The notes beneath the pieces are model-generated. The model ran no database searches. It was given only the letters and a program-made list of their open reading frames with translations, and was not told where the DNA came from. From contig CAVPQI010000001.1 in NCBI GenBank assembly GCA_963707515.1, positions 1,116,001-1,180,000 of the forward strand: 64,000 nt of DNA. The letters are read 5' to 3'. Below, one piece after another: positions 1-10,600 of this stretch (position 1 is its first letter; every line of letters begins with the position of its first letter). A program made the position numbers and the translations under genes. The stretch is from Sva-07 sp963707515. GTDB lineage: Bacteria; Actinomycetota; Acidimicrobiia; Acidimicrobiales; Ilumatobacteraceae.

Positions 1-36
1 GGTTCGAATGACGGCAACCCGACCGGGACCGGCCGG

Positions 37-2223
37 ATGAAGACCGATCTCCATCAGAGCCACCTCGAGGTGGCTCCTGGCACGAGCGGTCGACTCACGA
101 TCGAGGTCACCAACAACGCCGACGTCATCGACGGCATCACGGCGATCATCGACGGCATCAACCCGGACTGGATCCGTCTCGAACGGCCACTGCTGAGCCT
201 GTTCCCGGAGGCGACCGACCAGCTCGAACTGGTCCTCGACATCCCGACGACCTGCCCGGCCGGCGACTACCTCGTCGTCGTCCGCATCGTCTCGACGATC
301 GACGCCGACCGCCAGACCGTCCACGACTTCTGGCTGACGGTCACGCCGGCGGCGGGCCTTGCGGTCGACCTCGTCCCGCGGATCGTCACCGGCGGCGCCT
401 CGGCGACGTTCGCAGCGACCGTGGTCAACACCGGCAACACGACCAGCGACGTCACGATCGACGCCGTCGATCCGACGCGCGAGGTCGACTGCATCGTCGA
501 GCCCTCGAGCGTGATCATCCCCCAGGGGCACGAGGCGGCGATCGACATCACGATGCGCAGCCCGCGCCCGTGGTTCGGCGACCCGGTGCCGAGGACGATC
601 ACCGTCACGGCGCGCACCGGCGACCTCGTCGTCGAGCAGATCGGCACGTTCCGGCAGAAGCCGCGTATCCCGCGCGGTGTGCTGACGGCGCTGATCCTCG
701 CCGGCATCGTCCTCCTCTGGGCACTGATCTTCCTCCTCGTGATCAGCGAGCTGCGCAGCACCGACGCCCCGGCGAAGGCGGTCGGCACCGGGTTCCTCAC
801 CGGGCCCGAGAACATCCCCCTCTCGCGTGTCGCCGCCACCGCCGAGGGCACCGTGACCGCCTCGACCACGGGCGACGGCATCCCCCGCATCACCGTCGAG
901 GCGTTGCGAGTCGACGCCAACGGCGAGGACATCTCGGTCGGCTCGGCGGCGACCGACGACGACGGCAACTTCTCGCTGAAGAGCCTGATCCCCGGCACGT
1001 ACAAGTTGCGCTTCAGCGCCACCGGCTACGGCACGGTGTGGTTCGAGGACGGCACCGACACCGCGACCGCCGACCTGATCGAGCTCGGCCCGCTGGAGAC
1101 GCGTGACGACCTCGGCGTCGTGATGACCGGCGAGCTCGGCATGCTCGCCGGCCAGATCGCCATCCCGCCCGACGCCGCCGGCGTCCCGTTGACCGTCACC
1201 GCCTCCACCACGGTGACCAATCCCGACGGCACGACGACGACCCAGGTCGTCGCCGAGACGACGACGACCGACGGTCGCTTCGAGCTCGCCAACCTGCCGA
1301 CGCCGGGGACGTACGTCATCACCGTCACCGGGCCCGGCTTCGACACCCAACAGTTCGAGCAGCGCCTCGCCGGCGGTGAGGCGACCGTCGTCAACACCGT
1401 CGATCTCGCCGCCGCGACGGGCACCATCGCCGGGGTCGTCGTCGACGGCAACGGACGGCCGCTCGGCGGCGTCGCCGTGACCGCCCGCTCCGGCGACCTC
1501 GTGCTCAAGTCGATCACCCCGACGAGCGGCAACGTCGGGCAGTTCCGCCTCGTCGGCATCGCCACGCCGCAGACGTACTCCCTCACGTTCGACCTCGCCA
1601 ACCACACCAGCGCCACGCTCGCCCTCAGCCTCGATGCCGGCGAGAACCGCAGCGGGCTGAGCGTCACGCTGCTCGGCGGCAGCGGCACGGTCACGGGCGT
1701 GGCGATGGCCAACGGCCTGCCCGTCGGCGGGGCGACCGTCACCGTGCTCGGTGAGGGGGTCACCAGTGAGACGACGACGTTGACCACCGGCGGTCCCGGC
1801 GGCGGCGCCGGGTCGTTCACGGTCTCCGGCCTGCCCGTCCCCGGCGACTACACGGTGAGCATCGAGGCCCCCGGTTTCCAGACCGAGTCGCTGCGGGCGA
1901 CGTTCCTCGGCGGTGCGCAGCAGGACTTCGGTGCGATCAACCTCGTCTCGACGACGTCGACGGTCGACGGTCGCGTCAGTGTCGCGGGCGGTGGTGGCCT
2001 CGGTGGGGTGCGCATCACGCTCAGCGACGGCACGGCCCGGGTGCGCACCACGACCAGCGCCACCAACCCGGCGGGCGCGTTCTCGTTCGCCTCCACGCCG
2101 CCCGGCGCGCACACCGTGACATTCGAGGCGGCCGGCTTCGTCACCAAGGTCCTGCTGATCGACGTCACCGCCGGGGTCAATCAGACCCACAACGTGACCC
2201 TCGTGCCGGCGGCGTCGCCGTGA
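37..2223 (+). CDS. COG1470-like bitopic protein with carboxypeptidase-regulatory-like repeats (1 of 3)
   Basis: Restored length is 728 aa. Residues 1-205 hold two beta-rich NEW3/Ig-like modules (PGTSGRLTIEVTN type). One hydrophobic helix lies at about 214-238, preceded by the basic stretch RQKPRIPR. After it come about five CarboxypepD_reg-like repeats with the typical GTYxLRFSATGYG and GxxLGGVxVTA signatures. There is no signal peptide, and the positive charges before the helix predict N-inside, C-outside topology. The reading frame is open to base 1, so an earlier start is possible; I chose ATG 37 because both downstream paralogues start at the same point relative to their first module. Proteins of this architecture are often annotated as hydrolytic or COG1470 proteins near phage-tail-like clusters. 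No catalytic residues are visible, so the role as a membrane-anchored stalk of the injection system is inference. Confidence 0.75.
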   Translation: MKTDLHQSHLEVAPGTSGRLTIEVTNNADVIDGITAIIDGINPDWIRLERPLLSLFPEATDQLELVLDIPTTCPAGDYLVVVRIVSTIDADRQTVHDFWLTVTPAAGLAVDLVPRIVTGGASATFAATVVNTGNTTSDVTIDAVDPTREVDCIVEPSSVIIPQGHEAAIDITMRSPRPWFGDPVPRTITVTARTGDLVVEQIGTFRQKPRIPRGVLTALILAGIVLLWALIFLLVISELRSTDAPAKAVGTGFLTGPENIPLSRVAATAEGTVTASTTGDGIPRITVEALRVDANGEDISVGSAATDDDGNFSLKSLIPGTYKLRFSATGYGTVWFEDGTDTATADLIELGPLETRDDLGVVMTGELGMLAGQIAIPPDAAGVPLTVTASTTVTNPDGTTTTQVVAETTTTDGRFELANLPTPGTYVITVTGPGFDTQQFEQRLAGGEATVVNTVDLAAATGTIAGVVVDGNGRPLGGVAVTARSGDLVLKSITPTSGNVGQFRLVGIATPQTYSLTFDLANHTSATLALSLDAGENRSGLSVTLLGGSGTVTGVAMANGLPVGGATVTVLGEGVTSETTTLTTGGPGGGAGSFTVSGLPVPGDYTVSIEAPGFQTESLRATFLGGAQQDFGAINLVSTTSTVDGRVSVAGGGGLGGVRITLSDGTARVRTTTSATNPAGAFSFASTPPGAHTVTFEAAGFVTKVLLIDVTAGVNQTHNVTLVPAASP

Positions 2224-2230
2224 GCCGGTC

Positions 2231-4672
2231 ATGAGGACCGCCGCCTGGCCCGACGTGGTCGAGGTCGGGCCCGGCGAGTCGGGCACGATCTCGGTGGCCA
2301 TCACCAACTCGTCGTCCGTCATCGACGCCTATCGCGTCCAGGTCTTCGGCCTCGACCCCTCCTGGGTCGACATCGAGCCGGCACGGCTCTCGCTGTTCCC
2401 GGGCGACACCGCCAACGTCGCCGTCAATGTCCGGCTCCCCGACGACTACCCGTCGTCGCGGCGGGCGCTGACCGTCAACGTCACCTCCGACGACGACCCC
2501 GGCAGCTTCGCCCTCAGCCAGGTCGAGCTCGCCGTCCACCCGCAGACCCGGACGACGCTGCAGCTCGACCCGACGGTGATGACCGGCGGCAAGCTGGCGA
2601 CGTTCGGCATGGTCGTCAGCAACACCGGCAACGCCGCGGTCACCGCCACCGGGTACGCCATCGACCCCGAGGACCTCGCCACGTTCACGTTCGAACCGGC
2701 GCAGGTGGTCGTCGCGCCCGGCCGCGAGCAGGTCATCGAGGTCACCGCCGAGGGCGGTCGCACCTGGTTCGGGCCACCGCGGCCGCGGCCGTTCACGTTC
2801 GGCGTCCACGCCGAGACCGACGTCGAGGCGATCGGCACGTTCATCCAACGCCCGCGGATCTCGCGCTGGATGCTCACGCTGCTCGGCCTGCTGACCGCGG
2901 CAGCGGTGTTCGCCGCCGTACTCAGCCGATCGTTCGACAGCGTCGTCGAAGAGGCGCGGATGTCGACCGACGTCCTCGACGCGGCACTGAACACGGGCGG
3001 CGCCGGCGGTGCCGTCGTCCCCGCCAACCCCGGTTCGGTCACCGGATCGCTGATCTCCCGATCGACCGGCGAGGGCTTCTCGGGGGCCACCGCCGAGCTG
3101 TTCGTCGAGTCCGACGACCAGACCCCGGTCGCCAGCGCGGCCACCGACGACAACGGTGCGTTCACGTTCGCCCAGCTCGGTCGGGGCACGTACCTCTTGC
3201 GCCTCAGCGGCTCGGGGGTCAACCAGATCTGGTACGGCAACACGCCGACGTCGAAGGGTTCGACGCCGATCGAGGTCGAGCTCGGCGAGACCACACCGCT
3301 GGCGCCGATCGAGATCGGCGGCATTCCCGTCGAGGTCGCCGGCATGATCGCCGTCGACGATCCGGCCGGCGTGATCGTCCAGCTGATCGCCCCCGGCCGT
3401 GCCGACCCGAACACACCCGCCATCGTCGCCGAGGTCACCGTCGGTGCCGACGGCAGTTTCGTGCTCCCCGACATCCCCTCCCCCGGGCAGTACCAGATGG
3501 TCGTCTCCAAGCCTGGCTACGCCACGGCGACGCGCGGTGTGGCGCTCGAGCCGGGCCAACCGCTCACCGGGGTCGAGATCGCCCTGCGGCCCGGCAACGG
3601 CATCATCGAGGGCACGGTCAGCGGACCATCGGGTCCCCTCGGCGGGGCGACGATCGTCGCCACCGATGGCACGACCGAGATCCAGACCGTCTCGCTCACC
3701 GAGGGCGAGGTCGGCACGTTCGCCCTCCGCAACCTCGCCGTCCCGGGCCAGTACACGGTCACCGTCACCCGGACCGGTTACGCCCCCGAGGCGCGCACGG
3801 TGACGCTCAGCGACGAGCAACCGGGCTCGGCGGTCACCGTCTCCCTGGTGCCAGCGACCGGCTCGATCTCCGGCAGCGCCCTCCTGGAGGGCCAGCCCGG
3901 GCGCGGGTTGACGGTCAACATCAGCGGTGGCGACGTCAACCGCACAACGGCGGTCGTCAGCCAGGGATCCGCAGCCGGCACGTACGCCTTCAACAACCTC
4001 CCCGCACCGCGCACGTACACGCTGACGTTCTCCGGTGCGGGCGTGATCCCGCAGGTGCGCGTCGTCGACCTCGACCCCAACAACGGCTCCCAGAACCAGG
4101 CCGGCATCGACGTCTCGCTCTCACCCGAACGCACGACGATCGTCGGCCTGGTGCGCGACGATCGTGGCCAGCCGATCTCACAGGCGGTCGTGACGCTCAC
4201 CGACGGGGCCCAGGAACTGCGCACGCTGACCTCCGACGAGCCCTCGGTGGGGCGCTTCGAGTTCTCCAACATCGCCCCCGGTGCCTACACGCTCACGGCC
4301 AGCCGCACCGGCACCATCCCGGTGACGATCCTCGTCACCGTGTCCGCCTCCGATCCGCCGGCACCGATCGAGGTGCAGCTCGGACGCCAGGCGAGCATGA
4401 CCGGCACGATCACCGTCGGCGGCCAGGCGCCCGGCCGGGTGTACTACGTCAAGCTCTACACGCCCGAGCTCTTCCCGGTCACCGAGTTCGCCTCGACTCA
4501 ATCCGACCCGGCGACGGGCCGATACACGTTCGGATCACTCGACGCCCCGGCGTCGTACGTGGTCGCCGTGTACGCCAGCCCCGCCGCCGCCAACGCGCTC
4601 GACTCCGAGGTCGTTCGCACCGAACCGAGCATCGAGGTCGTCGTCCCGACGATCGACCTGCCCGCCCCATGA
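2231..4672 (+). CDS. COG1470-like bitopic protein with carboxypeptidase-regulatory-like repeats (2 of 3)
   Basis: This 813-aa paralogue begins 7 bases after the preceding stop, so the two are very likely co-transcribed. It repeats the same plan: two N-terminal beta modules (residues 1-205, PGESGTISVAITN and similar), a basic RPRISR stretch, one membrane helix at about 212-232, then roughly six CarboxypepD_reg-like repeats that look extracytoplasmic. The linker after the helix is acidic and Ser/Gly-rich. The repeats share phrases such as LGGATIVATDG and PGQYTVTVTRTGYA with its neighbours, which indicates local duplication. No enzyme active site is recognisable. It probably acts as a bitopic scaffold or surface stalk linked to the contractile system encoded convergently. 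Confidence 0.75.
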   Translation: MRTAAWPDVVEVGPGESGTISVAITNSSSVIDAYRVQVFGLDPSWVDIEPARLSLFPGDTANVAVNVRLPDDYPSSRRALTVNVTSDDDPGSFALSQVELAVHPQTRTTLQLDPTVMTGGKLATFGMVVSNTGNAAVTATGYAIDPEDLATFTFEPAQVVVAPGREQVIEVTAEGGRTWFGPPRPRPFTFGVHAETDVEAIGTFIQRPRISRWMLTLLGLLTAAAVFAAVLSRSFDSVVEEARMSTDVLDAALNTGGAGGAVVPANPGSVTGSLISRSTGEGFSGATAELFVESDDQTPVASAATDDNGAFTFAQLGRGTYLLRLSGSGVNQIWYGNTPTSKGSTPIEVELGETTPLAPIEIGGIPVEVAGMIAVDDPAGVIVQLIAPGRADPNTPAIVAEVTVGADGSFVLPDIPSPGQYQMVVSKPGYATATRGVALEPGQPLTGVEIALRPGNGIIEGTVSGPSGPLGGATIVATDGTTEIQTVSLTEGEVGTFALRNLAVPGQYTVTVTRTGYAPEARTVTLSDEQPGSAVTVSLVPATGSISGSALLEGQPGRGLTVNISGGDVNRTTAVVSQGSAAGTYAFNNLPAPRTYTLTFSGAGVIPQVRVVDLDPNNGSQNQAGIDVSLSPERTTIVGLVRDDRGQPISQAVVTLTDGAQELRTLTSDEPSVGRFEFSNIAPGAYTLTASRTGTIPVTILVTVSASDPPAPIEVQLGRQASMTGTITVGGQAPGRVYYVKLYTPELFPVTEFASTQSDPATGRYTFGSLDAPASYVVAVYASPAAANALDSEVVRTEPSIEVVVPTIDLPAP

Positions 4673-4688
4673 CCCCGGTGACCCTCAC

Positions 4689-7600
4689 ATGACGTTCCGC
4701 CTCGAACCGCACGCCACGACGATCGCTGCCGCGCCAGGCGAGTCGGTCCTGGGACGCGTCACCATTCACAACGACGGGTCCGCCCCGGCGACCTACACGG
4801 TCACCGTCGTCGGGCTCGACTCGGTCGGTCGGATCGACCCGTTGATCCGACCACCGGTTCGGGTGTCGGTCGAGCCCGGTGCCTCGGCGTCGGTCGACGT
4901 CCCGATCCCCGTGCCGGCCACGCTCGGCATCGGCGAGCACGCCGCGGCGTTCGAGGCGACGTCGAACCGCCCGACGGACCGGGCGGTCCTGATCCCGTTC
5001 ACCTTGTCGATCGCCTCGGTCGAGCGCGTCGACCTCGTTCCGGTGCCGTCGACGATCCGCGGCCGGCGGCGGGTGTCGTTCCACCTCGACGTCACCAACC
5101 ACGAGCCGCACGCCGTGGAACTGGCGCTCACCGGCGAAGCGCCCGACGTCGAGGTCGAGTTCAGCCCGCCGGCGACGACGCTGCAGCCCGGCCAACGCCT
5201 GGTCGCCCGCGGCAAGGTGCGCGGGCCGAAGCACTGGTCCGGCGAACCGACACAGCACAACCTGCTGATCACCGCCATCGGGCGGGCATCGTCGACGACG
5301 ATCACCACCCCGTACGTCCAGCGACCCCTGTTCGCCCATCGGCTGCGGATGGTCCTCGCCGCCGTCACGGTCGTCGCCCTGTGGCTCGGTGCCATCGGCG
5401 GCGTCGCCTTCTGGCTGGCGACGCGCGACGACGGCAGCAGCGCCGGCAGCGCCGCCCAGATCACGGCGGTCGACACCGACGGCGACGGGATCGTCGACGC
5501 CTTCTTCGACGCCGACGGCAACCGCCTCACCGCCGTCGACACCGACGGTGACGGCATCCCGGACGCCTTCTACGATGCCGACGGCAACCTGGTCCCGGGC
5601 ACCGACACCGACGGCGACGGCATCCCCGACACGCTCGTCGGCAGCGACGGTCAACCGATCAAGGCGATCGACACCGACGGCGACGGCATCCCCGACGCGC
5701 TGAGCGACGGCTCGGTGATCCCCGAGGACGAGGTCGCCGCGCCCGCCGAACCGAAGACGACGATCGTCCGTGGCACCGTGTCGGTCGACGGTGACCCGTC
5801 CGCCGTCGCCGTGACGCTGACGCCGGTTGCGCTCGGCGCAGCCCCGACGCCAGAGGCGACACCGATCGGCTTCCGCGGCACCGACCCGAGGCAACCCACC
5901 GGCAAACTCTGGTCGGCGCGTCACGGCGTGGTCCCCGGCATCAGCTCGACGGTTCGCCGCACGGTGTCGATCGCCCCGCAGAGTCCGATCCGGCCGGAGG
6001 TCGACGGCGTCTTCCTCTTCAGCGACGTGCTGCAAGGGCAGAGCTACGAGATCTCGTTCGCCCTCGCCGGGTACGACACGCAGTCGTTCGTCATCACCCC
6101 CGCCGCCGACGGCGAGCCGATCGACCTCGACGTCGAGTTGCAGCCCGCCAGCGGCGCGCTCGCCGGCAGCGTCGTCGGTCCCGGTGGCTCGAAGAACGCA
6201 GCGATCACCGTCACCGACGGCACGCTCGAGTTCCGGACCACCGCCGACTCGAACACCGGTGCGTGGTCGATCGACGGGGTCAGCACCCCTGGCGTCTACA
6301 CCATCACCGCCGAACTGCGCGGGTACGCCACCGCCGTGCGCCAGATCGAGCTGCGCCCCGGCCAGGAGGTGTCCGACATCGCACTGCAGATGGTCGCCGG
6401 CCTGGGGACGATCACCGGCCGCATCGTCAACCAGTCGGGCGAGCCGCTGGGCGGCGTCACCGTGGCGGCGACCAACGGTGAGACGACGCTCACCAGCACC
6501 AGCCTGACCCAGGGCGACGTCGGGTTCTTCAGCCTTCCCCAGCTCGACCTGCCGGCCACCTACACCGTCAGCGCCACGCTCGACGGCTACCTCACCGAGA
6601 CCCGGCGGGTGCCGATGGAGGGCTCGGTCAGCGGTATCAGCTTCACGATGATCAGCGAGACGGCGACGCTCACCGGGCGGGTCACCAACGCCGCCGGTGC
6701 CGGCATCCCCAACGCCGGCCTCGTCGTCTCCACGGGTGACCTGACGTTCCGCGCCTCGACCTCCGCGGCCCCGAACGCCGGCGTCTTCTCGATCGATCGC
6801 CTCCCGCCGGGCACGTACACCATCACCGTCGAGCACTACCAGTACGAGAGCGCCACCGAGTTCGTCACGCTGCAGGCCGGCATCACCCCGCCGCCGCTCA
6901 ACGTCGTGCTGCAACCGACCAGCGGACCGCCGTCGGTCGGCACCGGCTCCCTCGTCGTCGACGTCGTCAACGACGACCCGACGATCTCCCCACCCGGCAT
7001 CAACGGTGCCACCGTGACGATCAGCCGCAACCGCAGCGGCGAGCCGCCGCGCACGCTCACCGATCCCGACGCCTCGACGGTGCGCTTCGACAAGCTGCCC
7101 GTCGGTACCTACACGATCCGCGTGACGGCACCGGGGTACAACGCCTCGCAGCCGATCACCCGCTCGGTCGGGCTCTCCGAGCAACGCGTGGAGGTCGAGC
7201 TGCAGAAGCTCGGCAGCGCCTCGGGCATGCTGATCGACGGGACGACCGGCATCGATGCCGAGTCCGGTCAGGCGCTCACGGGTTACTCCGTCGTCCTCCA
7301 TCGCCTCAACGCTGATCTCTCGCTCGGGCAGCAGTACGGGCCCTACGCGGCAAACCCTGCCGACGGCACCTGGACCACGCCGCCGTCGGCGCTGACGACC
7401 GGCCTCTACGACGTGCGCGTCATCGACGTCCCCGCCGGCTACCTCGTTCGCAGCCAGATCCTCGACACGTCGCCGCAGGTCAACGGGCGGCCGATGACCT
7501 TCCTCGTTCCCGCCATCGTCAACGCCAAGGTCAACACGATCGACCTGCCGCCGATCCGCGCCGATCGCTTCCCTCAGATCACCGGCCGCGTGTACGCGCC

Positions 7601-10600
7601 GCGCCTCAACGGCACGGCGGTCGAGTTCGACCCGGTCGACGACGGCACGCTGGCCGTCACGGCCACCTGCAACGGATCGCCGATCGCCGACGTCACGCTG
7701 ACGAACACCGGCGGTTCCGGCGAGGTCGACACGTTCGTCATCTCCAAGGAGCAGATCGCGGCCGTGGCGACGGCAGCCGAGCTGCCGACGACCTGCACCA
7801 TCGACGTCGGCGCCGACGGGCGGGTGCCGACACCGATCGCCGTTGCCGGCCTCGACGCCGGCAACGGCAACGTCCTCGGCGACCGGCTGGTGGCGACGGC
7901 GCTCGCCGTCGACCCCGATCCCCTGTTCGGCACCCTGTTCTGGCTCGACGAGGGCAGCGACCCCGCCCAGCGCGTCCCGATCGCCGGCACCGTGACCACC
8001 GGCGCCCCGGCGATCACCCGCTTCACGCCGACCGAGGCGACCGCCGCCGTCCCCGACCCACGACCCGGTTGGGACACCGCCACGTTGCAGGCCGTCACCA
8101 ACCCCGCCACTGGCGCGTGGGCGCTCGACGGGCAGCTCTTCGGCGTGACGCCCTACAACTTCACCGCACCCAACTTCGGCACCGGTGTCGTGCCGGTACG
8201 CATCGATCAGACCGGCCGAGCCGTCCCGGCGAGCACGCCGAGCGGTGCGGTCGTCAACAACGACGGCGGAGGCAGCTACGGCATCGAACTGCGCCCGCCC
8301 GATGCCGGCGAGGTCCGCGGTGTCGTCACCATCATCACCTCCGGCGTCCCGACCTATCCGACCGACATGGTGCGCGCGACGGACCCGACGATGACCGAGC
8401 GGACGGCGACGCCGAGCGCCGGCGGCGCCTTCACGTTCACCGACGCCGTTCCCGGCCTGTGGCACGTCGCCTTCGACACACCTCCGAACCATCGCCTCGA
8501 CACGCCGGCGACCGGCGAGGTCTCCGGCGTGGTCCAGCCCGGCACGAACCCGCCGACGTCGGGCTTCGACGCCACGTTCACCGAGCTGGCGACGGTCGAC
8601 GTGCGCTTGTTCGACGGCATCACCGATCTGCCCATCTCGCCGAGCGCGGGACTCGAGCTCACCGGATTCGCCACGGCGACGCGCCCGGCGGCGCCGCCGG
8701 ACGCCGACGGCGTCTACCAGCTGAGCGGCGTGCCCGTCGCCGCGATCCAGGCGGCGACCACACCGGTCTCGTACGCCCTCGAACTCGACCTCGCCGACTA
8801 CGACCTGGGCAACGCCGAGATCGACGGCCTGCCGGTCGACGCCCGCAACATCGCGTTGTCGGTCGTCGCGGGCGAGCGGGTGACGCTCGACATCTACGTC
8901 GAGCCGTTCGGCTCGTTGGAAGGCCGCATCGTCGGTCAGACGCAGACCGGCGACGAACTGCTCTCGCTCGACACCACACCGCCGGCGCTCGCCGCCACGC
9001 TGCAGGCCATCCGGGTCGACGCGGACGGCAACCCGATCACCACCGACGACGAGCCGGCGACCGTCGAAGCCGGCGCAACGCCGGGCACCTTCCGAGTCAT
9101 CGGCCCGGCCGGTCTCTACCGCCTGGTGCCAGCCCACCCGCAGTACGCCGACACGCCGGTCGTCATCCCACCCAACCCGACCGATCCGCTGCTTCCCGCT
9201 GGCGTGTTCCAGATGGTCAACGGTGTCAACCCCGACCTCGGCGACTTCCGCCTCGCCCTGCGCCAAGGATCACTCTCGATCGAGGCCGTCGCCACACTGG
9301 CGAGCGGCGTCGACGTCGAGGGCGCGGTCTACGACCTCTACCCCGGCACCGCCTCGACCTGCACCGGCACCCCATCGGGCCCGCGGCACGGCGAGATCCC
9401 GCTGGGCGGGGTCACGCTCACCGACGTCGTGCCCGGCACGTACTGCCTGGCGATCAACAAGTTCGATCCGGACGCACCGACGGAGCGATTGGCATTCACG
9501 GCGATCGTCATGGTCGACATCCCTCGCGAGACCGCGGATGCGCCGAGTGAGACCACCGTCGTCGCCCCCCTCCCCTTGTTGCGGCCCACGCTCGTCGGCA
9601 CGCTGCACGCCGAGAACACGAAGACGCCGACCCCCGATCGCGTGCCGCTCGTCGCCCCGGGCGGCATCACCGTCACCAGCGAGTTCACGACCAGCGTCGA
9701 CATCGACGTCAACGGATCGACCGAGGACAACCTCAACCCGGACGACGGTGGACGCACCGCCGCGGCCAGCCCGACGCCGCCGGTCCCGCCGGCGACCACC
9801 GGGGACGGTTCGTGGACCTACGTGCTCGAAGCCGTGCCCTACGGCCTCCACGACATCACCGCACCGACGATCGCGGGCTACACGCTGTCGAACGAGACAC
9901 AGTCCGTCAACGTCACGTCCGAGTTCGGCCCGACCCAGGTCCCGGCGTTCGTGTACGTCGTCGACCAGGCACCGGTCGAGATCGACCTCGGTGACGGGGT
10001 CTTCCCGTCGCTCGACAGCGACTTCGTCAACGACACGCCCGCGACGGTCACCCTGACGTCGCCGAGCGGCACCACCTACACGACGTACGAGCTCGACGAC
10101 GCCGATCCGGCGACGCCGAACCGACTCGTCCTCGCCTCGGTGCCGTACGAGGCCGGGACGTTCCGCATCGTGTTCGACGACGCCCTCCACGCAGCCGTGG
10201 ACCAGACGTTCAGCCTCGGGCAAGCGTTGAACGCACGTGGACGTCGGGCGGCGACGATCACGCAGCCGACCGCCGACCGGGTTCGGCTGACGGGAACCGT
10301 CCGGCAGCGCACGGGCCCCGCGGTGACCAACGTCACCAACCTGCAGGTCGGCGGTCGGATCCTCCTCGACGGCGACACCGACCACGAGCTGGCGCCGTCA
10401 CCCGGCACCAGCAGCGCGGGCACGTGGCTCGTCGGTGCCTACTACGCCATCGACGTCCCGGCGGGAACGTACGCCCTGAGCGTCACCCAGACCGGGTACG
10501 CCACCGAGAACGATCCCGCACTGAGCCTCGTCGCCGTCGGTCAGCTCGTCAGTCTCAACCTCGAGGTCGAGCGCCTCGCCAGCGTCACCGTCAACGCCGC

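Noticed and set aside
4479..9266. A 1595-aa open frame on the - strand
   Set aside because: Antisense shadow of the 2410-aa stalk gene, with Arg/Asp/Gly-biased sequence and no domain.
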